Positions 1 through 8,109 of a DNA stretch of 48,530 nucleotides are shown here, one piece after another. Source of the DNA: Thermocrispum agreste DSM 44070 (GTDB taxonomy: Bacteria; Actinomycetota; Actinomycetes; Mycobacteriales; Pseudonocardiaceae); assembly GCF_000427905.1 (NCBI RefSeq), contig NZ_ATYX01000009.1:1-48530 (forward strand), written 5' to 3'. Made by a program: the position numbers and the translations under genes. Position 1 is the first letter of the stretch. Each line of letters begins with the position of its first letter. Under the pieces are notes generated by a model. That model did not search any database and was not told the origin of the DNA. It saw only the letters and a list, made by a program, of their open reading frames with translations.

Positions 1-54
1 CCCTGCCGTAATACGTCATTCCACCACTCCGACCGTGTTGGGTGAGGGGACTGC

Positions 55-86
55 GCCCAGCCGGCGACCACGGGCGCCGGCTGGGC
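55..86 (-). terminator. Hairpin downstream of the 492-aa T7SS-like gene
   Basis: A 12-bp perfect inverted repeat (arms GCCCAGCCGGCG and CGCCGGCTGGGC, 8-nt loop) lies about 45 nt beyond the stop of the minus-strand gene ending at 133. There is no T-run after it, so it is a candidate terminator or mRNA-end stabiliser rather than a textbook intrinsic terminator. Confidence 0.45.
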
Positions 87-132
87 CGTCACGTCATCAC
101 GTGCTCTGCGTGCCTCGGCACTCAGCCGCCGC

Positions 133-1611
133 CTACTTGAAGTCCCGGCCGTACCTGACCTCGCCCGAGCCGTCGTTCTTGATGTACGGGCGATCGTCCT
201 CGTTGACGTACGGGCCCTGGACCGGCGTGTAGTCCTCCTTCTTGGGCTTCTCCTGCTCGGGCAGCGGGTTCTCCTCGGGCAGCCCTTCGCGCAGCCGATC
301 GGCGCGTTCCTTCGCCTCTTTGTAGTCGCCCTCGTACTTGTCGTAGATCTCGGCGCCCTTCTGCAGCTTCTTGAACGCCTCGCTGTTCTGCACCTGCTCG
401 GTGATCTGCTTGACCTCGCTGGCGAACTCCTTGGCGTTCTTGACCATCTTGATCTCGGGGATCTTGTCCAGCGCGCCCTTGAGCTCGTTGAACAGCGAGA
501 AGATCTCCTTGGCCTGGCCGACCAGCTCCTTCATGGTCCGGTAGGCCTCGAAGATGTCGCCGATCACCCTGGCGATGCGCTCGATGACGTCGACGATGGT
601 GTTGTCGTCGATGTCGATGCCGAAGAACTCCAGGAACGTGTCCACGACCGCCTTGGCGGTCTCCCAGATGGTGCCCAGCTGACCGCGGGTGATGTGCTTG
701 GCGATCAGGTTCACCAGGATGTCGTTGAGCACCTCGCCGATGGCGTTCACCAGCCGCGCGGCCAGCTGCGCCAGCACGTCCGCGATCTTCTTGAAGGCCT
801 CGGCGATGAACTGGCCGATCTGCTCCGCCGCGCCCTTGACCATCTCGGACCAGTGGTGCTGGATGAACCCTTGCGCGGCGGCCGCCGCCTCGCCCGTCCA
901 CAGGTGGCTGTCGACCAGCGTGTGGAAGTTCTTGCTCATCTGGACGATGATCTCGGCGAAGCCGTCCGCCAGGACCGCCTTCCAGGCGTTGCCGTTCTTG
1001 GTGAGCTCGTTGAAGTCACCCAGCAGCGGGTCGAGCACGACCGTCTCGAACGTCGGCGGGTCGCCCTCGCCGATCTTGGGCAGGCCGAACTTGCCTGCCA
1101 GCTCGTGCCAGGCCTCCAGGAACCAGTCGGCGATCGACGCCGCGTCCTTGGCCGGCCCGCGCAGGTGCTGCGTGAGGTCCTTGTTGCCGCCGTCCTCCGC
1201 CTCGGGCGGCTGCAGGTCGATCTCGGCGATCTGGAACGCCGACTTGCCGTCCTTGCCGTAGTAGTCGCGGCCGTGGCTGTCCCCCGGCTCGTCGTCGCCG
1301 AGGTGGAACTGGTCGAACAGGCTCGCGTTGGTCTCGTCCCGGCCCTGCAGGTTGTCCGCCACGTCGATCATGGCGTCGCCGAGATCGGCCATGCCGAAGC
1401 TGATCTTGTCGAAGACCCCTTCCACCGCGGGCTGGGCGACGTTCTTGATGGCCTCCCCGAGCGGCTTGAGCAACAACCCGGCCGCGCCACCGACGTTGTC
1501 GGTCTTCAGGCCGTAGTCGATGGCGTACTTCTCGATGACCGGCAGGTTGTAGGCAGCCTCCGCGGCCAAGTACGTCCCGTATGCCCGAATGCTCTCAGGA
1601 TTCGCTTCCAC
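133..1611 (-). CDS. Large WTG-motif protein, type VII secretion substrate-like, 492 aa
   Basis: Unrecognised protein of 492 aa. The N-terminal ~90 residues are helical and Ala-rich, then comes an acidic stretch (about 100-145), a helix-turn-helix-like segment centred on W238-T-G240 as in the WXG turn of ESX substrates, a long amphipathic helical region rich in I/V/A (about 240-390), and a charged Lys/Glu- and Pro-rich tail ending in YGRDFK. It has no signal peptide and no obvious transmembrane anchor. The same layout, with a WTG turn, appears in the 464-aa protein at 30501-31895, which has an EspC-like partner; that supports a T7SS-related secreted or scaffold role, but this is inference. No toxin domain is recognisable. 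It lies 298 nt downstream of the SARP gene on the same strand. Confidence 0.7.
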   Translation of the reverse strand: MEANPESIRAYGTYLAAEAAYNLPVIEKYAIDYGLKTDNVGGAAGLLLKPLGEAIKNVAQPAVEGVFDKISFGMADLGDAMIDVADNLQGRDETNASLFDQFHLGDDEPGDSHGRDYYGKDGKSAFQIAEIDLQPPEAEDGGNKDLTQHLRGPAKDAASIADWFLEAWHELAGKFGLPKIGEGDPPTFETVVLDPLLGDFNELTKNGNAWKAVLADGFAEIIVQMSKNFHTLVDSHLWTGEAAAAAQGFIQHHWSEMVKGAAEQIGQFIAEAFKKIADVLAQLAARLVNAIGEVLNDILVNLIAKHITRGQLGTIWETAKAVVDTFLEFFGIDIDDNTIVDVIERIARVIGDIFEAYRTMKELVGQAKEIFSLFNELKGALDKIPEIKMVKNAKEFASEVKQITEQVQNSEAFKKLQKGAEIYDKYEGDYKEAKERADRLREGLPEENPLPEQEKPKKEDYTPVQGPYVNEDDRPYIKNDGSGEVRYGRDFK

Positions 1612-1909
1612 AGCGGATTACTCCCCCTGTGATGATCTTGCCCGCCGATTGGCCGTTGCAGTGTACCGAGGCGCAACGGTTGCGCTTCACGGACTGGCAG
1701 CAGTCCGCCGAAGGGGTGACCAACCGGGGGCCGTGGGTCGTTTCCGCCCTACGACGGCCGGATCGACACTGCGGATCCACCCGGCCGCGGAAATGTGCAG
1801 ACGAAAAGCCGGTCTAATCAGACAAACGCCGGGAAACGGGCTGAGCGGCGCAGTGGCCGGCCCGCAACCGTCACGCACGGTTCACCCGGCAGCACAGCCG
1901 GCGGCTGGC
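1612..1909 (-). promoter_or_regulatory. Upstream region of the 492-aa gene with an inverted repeat
   Basis: This 298-nt gap between the SARP stop and the next minus-strand start contains no convincing gene. It holds the odd-centred palindrome GCGCAACGGTTGCGC at 1671-1685, about 60 nt upstream of the start codon at 1611, a plausible regulator site for that gene. No sigma-factor boxes can be assigned with confidence. Confidence 0.35.
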
Positions 1910-4756
1910 TCACTGCTGCTGTTGGGGAAGGCCGGCCAGGAAGTCCTTGGCGACCACAGCTTCCTCCGCGTCGAGGCTGGTGAAGATCTCCAGTGCCTGC
2001 TGTGCGGCCTCCCGTGCCTTGGACTCCTGCCCGGACCGCCGATTCAGTTCGGCGACCCCGAGCAGTGCGCGGCCCTGGTGGTAGCGGTCGCCGATCGACT
2101 CGCACTTGGCCAGGGCACGCTCGTATTCGGCTCGCGCCTGTTCGAACTGCCCGAGATCGCGGTAGGCGTGCGCGACACAGGCGCGCAGGTTGGCCACGAT
2201 CAGATCGGAACCTTTCCGGTCCGCCAACGCCAGGCCGGCCGTGCCGTACTCCAGCGCCTTGTCCGGTTGCCCCCGCTCGACGTAGATCTCGCAGACGATG
2301 TCCAACGAAGCGATGATGTAGTAGTCGTTGCCGTGGCGCCGCGCGATCTCCGCCGCCTCCAAGGCGTACTGCAGCCCCTCCCCCGGCTTGCCCATCTCCC
2401 GCAGGACGGACGCCAGGTTGCCGAGAAGGCTCGCCCGGTACAGATCGGCGTCGGTCTCGTTCAGCAGCGCGATGGCCTGCTGCAGGCATTGCACGGCTTC
2501 GTCGTTGTTGCCGATCCGTGAGCTGGCCACGCCGAGGTGGTTGAGCAGCCGCGCCTGCCCGACCTTGGCCCCGTCACGCCTGGCCGCACCGACCCCGATG
2601 GTCAACAGCCTGATCCACTCGCTGAGCAGGCCGGTGGAGTAGTAGTACGGATACGTGGTGACGACCAGCCGCCATGCCAGGTCGTCGTATGCCAGCTCGA
2701 CCGCCTTCTCGGTGAGTGCGAAGACGTTGGGGATCTCCAGCGCGTGCCACGCCGCCGCCGACCCGGTCGACTCGAACGACAGCGGCGGCACCCGCTCCGG
2801 AGCGTCCGGCAAGTGTTCGTCGCCGAGGCCCACCCCGGTGTGGCTGGCCGCTGCTTGCGCGGTGTGCAGATACCACACCATCAGCCGTCGCAGCGCGCGG
2901 CGTCGCACTTCCACCGGATCGTGCTTCTCGGCAAGTTCGGTGGAATACAACCGGAGCAGGTCGTGGAAGCGGTACCGCCCTTTGCCGGTTCGTTCCAGCA
3001 GGTGCGCCTCGCACAGGCTGCGCACGATCCGCTCGGCCTCGTCCACGGTCACGTCCGCCAGGGTCGCCGCCGCTTCGATCGCGAAATCCTGGCCCGGATG
3101 CAGCCCGAACATGCGGAACGCGGCCGCCAGCTCCGGTTTGAGCGCCTGGTACGACCAGGAGAACACCGCACGCACGGAGGCCATCTCGTCGTCCTCGATG
3201 GCGAGCGCGTCCAGCCGGTGCTGTACCGCGCGCAGCTCCTTGGCCACGTCGTCCAGGCTCTGCTCGGTTCGCCCGGACGCCTGAACACCGATGATCCGCA
3301 GGGCCAGCGGCAGGTAGCCGCACAACTTGGCCAGTTCCTCCGCGGCGTGCGGTGCCGCATCCACCCGTTCGGCGCCGATGAGCTGCCGCAGCAGGTCCAG
3401 TGCCTCCGCCTGGGTGAGCAAGCCGAGGGTCAACCGGCGTGCCCCGTCTCGCGCCACCAGGCCACCGAGCTGGTTCCGGCTGGTGATCAGCACCAGGCTG
3501 TTCGACGAGCCGGGCAGCAGCGGCCGCACCTGGTCGGCGGATGCCGCATTGTCGAGCATGATCAGCGCCCGCTTGTCCGCCACCAGGCTCCGGTACAGCG
3601 CCGCCTGCGCGTCGACCGTCCCGGGTTGCGTGGTCACCCCGAACCCCTGCAACAGCTGGGTCAGCGCTTCCGCGGCCGTCAGCGGCTGCCTGCTCGGATC
3701 GAAACCGCGCAGGTTCACATACAGCTGGCCGTCCGGATAGTCCTCCCGCACCATCTGGGCGAACTGCAGGGCCAGTGCCGTTTTTCCGATTCCGCCCGCA
3801 CCGTCGATCGCCGAGACGACCAGCGTCTGCACCCCCGGCGACGACGGCTCCCGCCAGCGCTCGAGCATGGCCAGCTCGTCACGCCTGCCGACGAAACCGG
3901 TGACCGCGTGCGGCAGCTGGGCGGGCACCACCGTGGTGCGCGGTGGCGGCTTCGGCTTCGCCGTCGTCACCGCGAGGCTCGGGTCGGATCGCAGGATCGC
4001 CGTGTGCAGGGCTTTCAGCTCGGGGCCGGGGTCGATGCCCAGCTCCTCGGCCAGGACCCGCCTGCCTTCCTCGAACACCGCGAGCGCGTCGGCCTGCCTG
4101 CCGCTGCGGTAGAGCGCCAGCATCAGCTGGCCGCGCAGGCTCTCGCGCAGCGGATCCGCCTGCACCGCGTCGGTGAGTTCGTCGAGCACTTCGCGGTGAC
4201 CGCCCTCGTCGAGCAGCAGCCCGGCGCGCTCCTCGATCAGGTTCAGCCGGAGCACGGTCAGCCGGTTGCGCTCCGCTTCCGCCATCGGCCCGGGCACGCC
4301 GTTGAGCGGGGTTCCGTGCCAGTGCCCCAGGCACCGCTGCAGGCGGCGCGCTGCTTCCTGCTTTCGGCCCTGCGCGGCCAGCTGCCGCGCATCGGCCGCG
4401 CACGCCTCGACCACCGCCACGTCGACCTGATCGGCAGTCACCTCGAGCTGGTAGCCGCCGCCCGCCCTTACCAGCAGACCGGTGACGCCCACCGCCTCCC
4501 ATGCTTTGCGCAGGCCGTGGACGTAGGTGTGGATGCTGCCCTCGGCCGAACCCGGTGGCGTCTCGCCCCACAGCGCATCGATGATCTCGCTGACCGTCAC
4601 GAGGTGGCCGTGGCGCATGGCCAGCAGCGCGAACAGGCCGCGCTGTTTGGGCGCCCCCAGCGCCACCTCCCGGCCGGCGTGCCACGCCCGCACCTCACCC
4701 AGCAGCTGGATCCACAACGAGTCGCCGCCCGTCCCGTTCACGCTGTTCTGCTCCAT
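1910..4756 (-). CDS. AfsR/SARP-family transcriptional regulator with NB-ARC and TPR domains
   Basis: A 948-aa regulator with the full AfsR architecture. The N-terminal OmpR-type winged helix (about 14-100, with GAPKQRGLFALLAMR and the LWGETPP segment) is followed by the bacterial transcriptional activation domain (about 110-260). An NB-ARC ATPase starts near 285 (TGFVGRRDEL), with Walker A GAGGIGKT at 319-326, a Walker-B-like ALIMLDNA near 397-404 and a GLPL-like CGYLPLALRII. The C-terminal third is TPR repeats. AfsR proteins are activated by nucleotide binding and often phosphorylation, and stimulate antibiotic or developmental genes; the target here is unknown, because no biosynthetic cluster lies in the window. 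Length is close to S. coelicolor AfsR. The ATG at 4756 has no strong Shine-Dalgarno sequence. Confidence 0.93.
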   Translation of the reverse strand: MEQNSVNGTGGDSLWIQLLGEVRAWHAGREVALGAPKQRGLFALLAMRHGHLVTVSEIIDALWGETPPGSAEGSIHTYVHGLRKAWEAVGVTGLLVRAGGGYQLEVTADQVDVAVVEACAADARQLAAQGRKQEAARRLQRCLGHWHGTPLNGVPGPMAEAERNRLTVLRLNLIEERAGLLLDEGGHREVLDELTDAVQADPLRESLRGQLMLALYRSGRQADALAVFEEGRRVLAEELGIDPGPELKALHTAILRSDPSLAVTTAKPKPPPRTTVVPAQLPHAVTGFVGRRDELAMLERWREPSSPGVQTLVVSAIDGAGGIGKTALALQFAQMVREDYPDGQLYVNLRGFDPSRQPLTAAEALTQLLQGFGVTTQPGTVDAQAALYRSLVADKRALIMLDNAASADQVRPLLPGSSNSLVLITSRNQLGGLVARDGARRLTLGLLTQAEALDLLRQLIGAERVDAAPHAAEELAKLCGYLPLALRIIGVQASGRTEQSLDDVAKELRAVQHRLDALAIEDDEMASVRAVFSWSYQALKPELAAAFRMFGLHPGQDFAIEAAATLADVTVDEAERIVRSLCEAHLLERTGKGRYRFHDLLRLYSTELAEKHDPVEVRRRALRRLMVWYLHTAQAAASHTGVGLGDEHLPDAPERVPPLSFESTGSAAAWHALEIPNVFALTEKAVELAYDDLAWRLVVTTYPYYYSTGLLSEWIRLLTIGVGAARRDGAKVGQARLLNHLGVASSRIGNNDEAVQCLQQAIALLNETDADLYRASLLGNLASVLREMGKPGEGLQYALEAAEIARRHGNDYYIIASLDIVCEIYVERGQPDKALEYGTAGLALADRKGSDLIVANLRACVAHAYRDLGQFEQARAEYERALAKCESIGDRYHQGRALLGVAELNRRSGQESKAREAAQQALEIFTSLDAEEAVVAKDFLAGLPQQQQ

Positions 4757-4945
4757 CGATTGGCCAGCGGGCGCCCTGGAATGTCCCGGGGAATGTCATT
4801 ATCCCGGCCGTCACGAACGGGTGACCAGCCGTGCAGGCCTTCGTCCCTTGTGCGCCAGCCGGCTGCCCGGCCACCACGAAAAACGAACCAATCGATCAGA
4901 ACGGACGTCCCGGATTGCGGAGCCTGGCGACTTTGCGCGGGCCGA

Positions 4946-6304
4946 TCAGACGACGCCGAACGCGAGCATCGCGTCGGCCACCCGTTTGAAGCCCGCGATG
5001 TTGGCCCCGCGCACGTAGTCGATCCGGCCGGTGCCGAAGCGTTCACCGTGCTCGGCGCACTGGTCGTGGATGCGCGCCATGATCTTCACCAGCTCGTCCT
5101 CCACTTGTTGCGGTGTCCACGGCCGGCGCGTGGCGTTCTGGCTGATCTCCAGGCCGGAGACGGCCACCCCGCCCGCGTTCGCCGCCTTGCCGGGGGCGTA
5201 GAGGATGCCTGCTTCCTTGAACAGGTGCACCGCCTCCAGGGTGCAGGGCATGTTCGCGCCTTCGACGACGGCGACACACCCGTTGCGGAGCAGTTCTCGT
5301 GCGTCGTCGCCGCCGAGTTCGTTCTGGGTGGCACAGGGAACGGCGACATCGCACTCCACGCCCCACGGCCGCCGATCGGGACAGAACTCCGCGTCCGGGA
5401 ACGCAGCGACGTAGCCGGCCAGCGATGCGCGCTTGCCGGCTTTGTGCTCCTTCAGCCATGCCAGCTTTTCCGCGTCGAGCCCTTTGCGATCGTGGACGAA
5501 CCCGGTGCTGTCGGACAGCGTCACCACCCGGGCGCCGAGCTGGGTGAGCTTCTCCGCCGCGTGCAGCGCCACATTTCCTGCACCGGACACGGCAGCGACC
5601 TTGCCGTCCAGATCCCAGCCGCGTGTGCGGAACATGTCGGCCAGGAAGTACGCGACGCCGTACCCGGTCGCTTCGGTGCGTATCGGAGACCCGCCGTACT
5701 CCACGCCCTTGCCGGTGAGCACGCCGGTGAACGAATTGGTGATGCGCTTGTATTGTCCGAACATGTAGCCGATCTCGCGCGGACCCACCCCGATGTCGCC
5801 TGCCGGGACGTCCACGTCCGCACCCACGTGCCGGTACAGCTCGGTCATGAAGCTCTGACAGAAGCGCATGATCTCGTGGTCGGACTTGCCCTTCGGGTTG
5901 AAATTCGCCCCGCCTTTGGCACCACCCATCGGCAGCCCGGTGAGCGCGTTCTTGAACGTCTGCTCGAACGCCAGGAACTTCAGCACGCTCTCGGTGACCG
6001 AGGCGTGGAACCTGATGCCCCCTTTGTACGGGCCGATCGCGTTGTTGTTCTGCACCCGCCAGCCGCGCTGCAGCCGGATGTTGCCCCGGTCGTCCTCCCA
6101 GCACACGCGGAAGCTGACCACCCGGTCCGGTTCGGCGATCCGGCGCAGGATCTGGTACTCGTGATAGACCGCCTTGTCGGCGATGTAGTCGAAGACGTCC
6201 TCGGCCACTTCCTGCACGGCCTGCACGAATTCCGGCTGCCCCGGATTGCGTTTGCGCACGCCGGCAAGAAACGTCGGCAAATCCACGTGATCGCTGACCG
6301 CCAT
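4946..6304 (-). CDS. gdhA: NADP-type glutamate dehydrogenase
   Basis: Catalyses reversible reductive amination of 2-oxoglutarate with ammonium to glutamate in the cytosol. The 452-aa product has the signature LPMGGAKGG with the catalytic lysine at about 130, the VPAGDIGVG segment, the Rossmann motif GAGNVA, and SDSTG after the second strand, as in NADP-specific hexameric enzymes of about 450 aa. I chose the ATG at 6304 because family homology starts at MAVSDHVDLP; the open frame runs 52 codons further upstream without family character. It begins 8 nt after the peroxiredoxin stop, so the two are very probably cotranscribed. Confidence 0.95.
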   Translation of the reverse strand: MAVSDHVDLPTFLAGVRKRNPGQPEFVQAVQEVAEDVFDYIADKAVYHEYQILRRIAEPDRVVSFRVCWEDDRGNIRLQRGWRVQNNNAIGPYKGGIRFHASVTESVLKFLAFEQTFKNALTGLPMGGAKGGANFNPKGKSDHEIMRFCQSFMTELYRHVGADVDVPAGDIGVGPREIGYMFGQYKRITNSFTGVLTGKGVEYGGSPIRTEATGYGVAYFLADMFRTRGWDLDGKVAAVSGAGNVALHAAEKLTQLGARVVTLSDSTGFVHDRKGLDAEKLAWLKEHKAGKRASLAGYVAAFPDAEFCPDRRPWGVECDVAVPCATQNELGGDDARELLRNGCVAVVEGANMPCTLEAVHLFKEAGILYAPGKAANAGGVAVSGLEISQNATRRPWTPQQVEDELVKIMARIHDQCAEHGERFGTGRIDYVRGANIAGFKRVADAMLAFGVV

Positions 6305-6312
6305 GACGCACC

Positions 6313-6891
6313 TCAGCAGCGAACTCCGTGCGATCCGGCATCGGCATCGCCCTCGCCGTCGTGGTCGAGCGAGATCCACTCCCCGGTCGCGGCAGGCACG
6401 GTGATGGCCGGTTGGTAGCTGGGATCCGGGTCGAGCAGCTTGGCCACCGCTTCCTTCCATGTCCGCTGGTCACGCGGCTGGTCCTGGTCTTGCACGTGGG
6501 CGAACCGGATGATGCCCTGCGAGTCGATCAGGAACGTGCCGCGCCGCGCGACGCCATTGGCGTCGTCGAACGTCCCGTAGGTCGTCGCCACTTCGCCGTG
6601 TGGCCAGAAGTCGGACAACAACGGAAACGGACATCCCTGTTCCTCGGCCCATGCGCGCAGACTGAACGGCTGATCGACCGACACCCCCAGAATCTGCACG
6701 TTGTACCACTTGTAGATCTGGATCTCGTCCCGTAGCTGGCACAGTTCGCCCCGGCAGATCGGGGTGAACGCGCGTGGGTAGTAGACGATCAGGACGTTCT
6801 TCTCTCCGACGAAAGACGACAGGGTCACCGGCTCCAGCCGGTGGTTCGGCAACGTGAAATCCGGGGCTCGTTCACCAGGTTCGAGCGCCAT
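6313..6891 (-). CDS. AhpE/PrxQ-like thiol peroxidase
   Basis: A 192-aa peroxiredoxin of the AhpC/TSA superfamily that would reduce peroxides. The active-site segment reads YPRAFTPICRGELC, giving T43, peroxidatic C46 and a second cysteine at 51. The C-x4-C spacing matches the atypical 2-Cys PrxQ/BCP type, whereas the rest of the sequence (ERAPDFTLPNH, FTPIC.GEL..LRD) is AhpE-like. An acidic C-terminal extension of about 15 residues ends in a cysteine. The ATG at 6891 is preceded by GAGGAGG. It sits 24 nt after the thioredoxin stop and 8 nt before gdhA; the adjacent thioredoxin is a natural reductant candidate. Confidence 0.9.
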   Translation of the reverse strand: MALEPGERAPDFTLPNHRLEPVTLSSFVGEKNVLIVYYPRAFTPICRGELCQLRDEIQIYKWYNVQILGVSVDQPFSLRAWAEEQGCPFPLLSDFWPHGEVATTYGTFDDANGVARRGTFLIDSQGIIRFAHVQDQDQPRDQRTWKEAVAKLLDPDPSYQPAITVPAATGEWISLDHDGEGDADAGSHGVRC

Positions 6892-6915
6892 GGGCCCGCC
6901 TCCTCGGCAGTTCGG

Positions 6916-7322
6916 TCAGTTGTCCGGCGGCTGGTGCTCGCCGGCCGTTCGGGAACGTGCGATCGAAGCGCGCACCTTCTCCACGTCGGTGGCGCGCGCT
7001 TGCCTGATCACGTCGCGCAGTGCCGTGGCGCTCAGCGATCCTTCGTGCATGAAGATGACCGCGCCTGCGCGCATCACGGCGATGGTCGGGATCGACTCGA
7101 CGCGGAACGCCTCGCCCAGTTCCGGCTGGGCGTCGGTGTCGATGGTGGCGAACACGACGTCGTCGGCGTTTCCGCGGCAGCCTCGTCGAACACCGCGGTG
7201 AACGCCCGGCACGGGGTGCACCAGGTCGCCGAGATGTCGATGACGACGACGTCGTCGGTGTTCACCACGTCGTGGAAGTTGTCCGTGGTCAACGCGACAA
7301 TGCCGCTTTGCGTGGTTTCCAT
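6916..7322 (-). pseudogene. trxA: Thioredoxin, interrupted by a -1 frameshift
   Basis: Two overlapping minus-strand frames join into one thioredoxin. The first runs from METTQSGIVALTTDNF at 7322 through the active site ATWCTPCRAF (WCTPC instead of the classic WCGPC) to DEAAAE. The second continues NADDVVFATIDTDAQPELGEAF..SIPTIAVMRAG, with the cis-proline motif IPT. Continuity breaks at the TTT run at 7169-7171 (AAA on the coding strand); one extra A would restore A-A-A-E-N-A-D-D. It is therefore either a recent pseudogene or a homopolymer error in the sequence. Its intact neighbours (peroxiredoxin, gdhA) follow on the same strand. If functional, it would be a cytosolic disulfide reductase. 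Confidence 0.85.
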
Positions 7323-7368
7323 CGACCGGCCTTTCGTTGGGATACGGCTGCTACGGCTGTGTCGAACG

Positions 7369-7700
7369 GTGCGGACGGTGCTCGACCGGCTGTCCGTGCC
7401 GGGGATCCGGCTGCTGCGCGGGGTTGCCCGCGACGTCGGCGCTCCCGTGGTGCTGGCGGTCGACGAGATCCACGACAAGGAGCTGCCCGCCGCCGTGGAA
7501 TGCCGCGTGGCGGTCATCCTGCCCCGCAGCGCGGTGACCGACCGTCGCATCCTGCACGGCATCCGCACCGCGGCGGCGGGTGGCGCCAGCATGCCCCCGA
7601 TCTGCTCGGTCACCTCGCCGACCAGATCGAACGCCTGCACGACGACGTGCTGGAGCCGTCCGGCGAGGTCAGCAGCGTCGCCGAGGTCCAGCCCTTCTGA
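7369..7700 (+). pseudogene. Unrecognised small protein gene with an apparent frameshift
   Basis: The plus strand shows strong G/C third-position bias in one frame from about 7369 (GTG start; VRTVLDRLSVPGIRLLRG..VAVILPRSAVTDRRILHGIR) and then in the next frame up to the TGA at 7700 (DLLGHLADQIERLHDDVLE..). The switch maps to the CCCCC run at 7594-7598, where one more C would give a continuous product of about 110 aa. I do not recognise the family. It is divergent from thioredoxin, and its 3' end overlaps the antisense stub at 7610-7885, so one of the two is probably not functional. The start is uncertain. Confidence 0.4.
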
Positions 7701-7885
7701 CACAGCCCGCCACCGTTCGACGGAAAGTCACGCGCCCGCACCTGCACCGAGCCGGTGCCGTCCGGCACCAGTGTCATGCCGCACTGCAGCGCGCAGTACG
7801 GGCAGTGCGTGTCGACCTGCGTCCCCGCCGGTTCGCCGATCGGCGGGCGGGCGCCGGTTGCTTCGGTGTACGGTGCCGCTGTCAC
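7610..7885 (-). pseudogene. 5' remnant of a molybdopterin oxidoreductase (assimilatory nitrate reductase-like)
   Basis: From the GTG at 7885 the first ~65 codons encode a clear N-terminal [4Fe-4S] module of the NasA/NarB/FdhF superfamily: THCPYCALQCGMTLV (C-x2-C-x3-C) followed about 26 residues later by GGLCQKGWTSATLL. Full-length members have about 700 aa; here similarity stops near 7700 and the frame closes at 7610 in low-complexity sequence. The catalytic molybdenum domain is absent, with recD lying next to it. I read this as a decayed gene start left by a deletion. The fragment could bind an iron-sulfur cluster but could not reduce nitrate. Confidence 0.7.
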
Positions 7886-8109
7886 GGCGACGAAACTAGG
7901 CAGCGGCTGTTACTGGTGGACGACCGAATGTTTCGGCCAGTTGACAATGGCCGCACGCCGCGGCGGCCACACCGTCAGCCGTCCTCCGTAATGGTCGGTT
8001 TGCCGTGCCCGCCAGGTCGCTCGCCGGTGCTGATCACGGCGTCACCGTCGGCCGTGGTCGCCTCGCGGGGATCCGTCCAGCAGCGCCGGCCGACGTCCCA
8101 CGTCGGCGA

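Noticed and set aside
2537-6418. Very long plus-strand open frame (1293 codons) antisense to the SARP and gdhA genes
   Set aside because: Arg/Gln/His/Pro-rich product without domain character; it mirrors the third-position GC bias of the real minus-strand genes.
6305-6460. Upstream extension of the gdhA frame by 52 codons
   Set aside because: It overlaps the peroxiredoxin gene in another phase and has no glutamate dehydrogenase character; the ATG at 6304 gives the family length.
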